Of a stretch of 5,340 nucleotides of DNA, positions 5,109-5,340 are shown in pieces (the first letter of the stretch is position 1; each line of letters begins with the position of its first letter). The notes under the pieces were generated by a model. That model made no database searches and was not told where the DNA came from. It saw only the letters and a program-made list of their open reading frames with translations. Origin of the DNA: Planctomycetales bacterium (GTDB lineage Bacteria > Planctomycetota > Phycisphaerae > SM23-33); assembly GCA_030631085.1 (NCBI GenBank), contig DAOVLV010000165.1, forward strand, positions 1 to 5,340. The letters run 5' to 3'. The translations under genes and the position numbers were made by a program.

Positions 5109-5340
5109 TCACCAGGTCAGTTTCTCCAATCGGCGGATGGCTTCTTCGATTCGCTCGACCTCGACGGTCAGTGCCGCTCGGAAATAACCTTCGCCCGTCG
5201 GCCCGAACCCGATACCGGGTATGAACACGACGTCGGCTTCGGCAAGGCATCGCCTGGCGAATGTCATCGAATCGATCCCATCGGGGCATCGGCACCAGAC
5301 GTAAAACGTCGCAGCCGGTGGGGAAACCTCATATCCCAGC
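5109..5340 (-). CDS. dapL: LL-diaminopimelate aminotransferase-like class I/II aminotransferase, C-terminal end (partial)
   Basis: The last 76 codons of a PLP-dependent aminotransferase enter from the right edge and stop with TGA at 5111-5109. The visible segment runs from LGYEVSPPAATFYVW, through CPDGIDSMTFARRCLAEADV, to IPGIGFGPTGEGYFRAAL, and ends in a helix typical of the family (VERIEEAIRRLEKL). The GEGYFRAAL stretch carries the conserved arginine that binds the substrate alpha-carboxylate in fold-type I aminotransferases. The P-A-TFYVW-CP-G and PG-GFGP-GEG patterns resemble the DapL2/LL-diaminopimelate aminotransferase group, which converts tetrahydrodipicolinate to LL-diaminopimelate for lysine and peptidoglycan. 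Related aspartate, alanine or other aminotransferases share this C-terminal pattern, and the active-site lysine lies outside the window, so the exact substrate is less certain than the family. Confidence 0.8.
   Translation of the reverse strand, partial: LGYEVSPPAATFYVWCRCPDGIDSMTFARRCLAEADVVFIPGIGFGPTGEGYFRAALTVEVERIEEAIRRLEKLTW

Noticed and set aside
5092..5295. 67-codon minus-strand frame overlapping the aminotransferase end
   Set aside because: It is the wrong frame; the neighbouring frame reads a clear aminotransferase C-terminus ending at 5109.

Overview
The window reads as one long minus-strand gene cluster; no gene is supported on the plus strand. In transcription order (right to left) it holds: the 3' end of an LL-diaminopimelate aminotransferase-like gene, folK (HPPK), a deoxynucleoside kinase, panC, lgt, a secreted HtrA/DegP-like protein with two PDZ domains whose protease site looks degenerate, a small three-helix membrane protein, and the first eight codons of what is very probably mutL. 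From folK onward the genes are packed as an operon: dNK/panC abut (TAA then GTG), panC/lgt meet at or near the junction, lgt/HtrA-like overlap by one base (TAATG), and the last two joins are 58 and 17 bases with good Shine-Dalgarno sites.

The organism is a bacterium of moderate GC content. A planctomycete (perhaps Phycisphaerae-like) is my best guess. It rests on the Lgt form (GCCYG core plus a long extra-membrane insert), the folK-dNK-panC neighbourhood and the style of intergenic repeats. This is inference from family resemblance, not a demonstrated placement.

The genes cover unrelated housekeeping tasks: lysine/peptidoglycan precursor synthesis (aminotransferase), folate (folK), deoxynucleotide salvage (dNK), pantothenate/CoA (panC), lipoprotein lipidation (lgt), a cell-envelope PDZ protein and mismatch repair (mutL). 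FolK and dNK are known as fused or adjacent enzymes in several bacteria; here they are separate frames 54 bases apart.

The most unusual structure is between genes. Three different palindromic repeats sit at three joins: a 37-base imperfect inverted repeat built of 9-base units between the aminotransferase gene and folK, a GGGCC hairpin that begins in the folK stop codon, and an 18-base perfect inverted repeat with a 14-base tandem duplication at the panC/lgt join. The last one supplies the PanC C-terminus and creates an alternative upstream lgt start. The other point of interest is the HtrA-like protein, which keeps the fold and a serine in the GNSGGP-like position but lacks recognisable catalytic His and Asp. 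I see no CRISPR array, tRNA, rRNA, transposase or phage gene.
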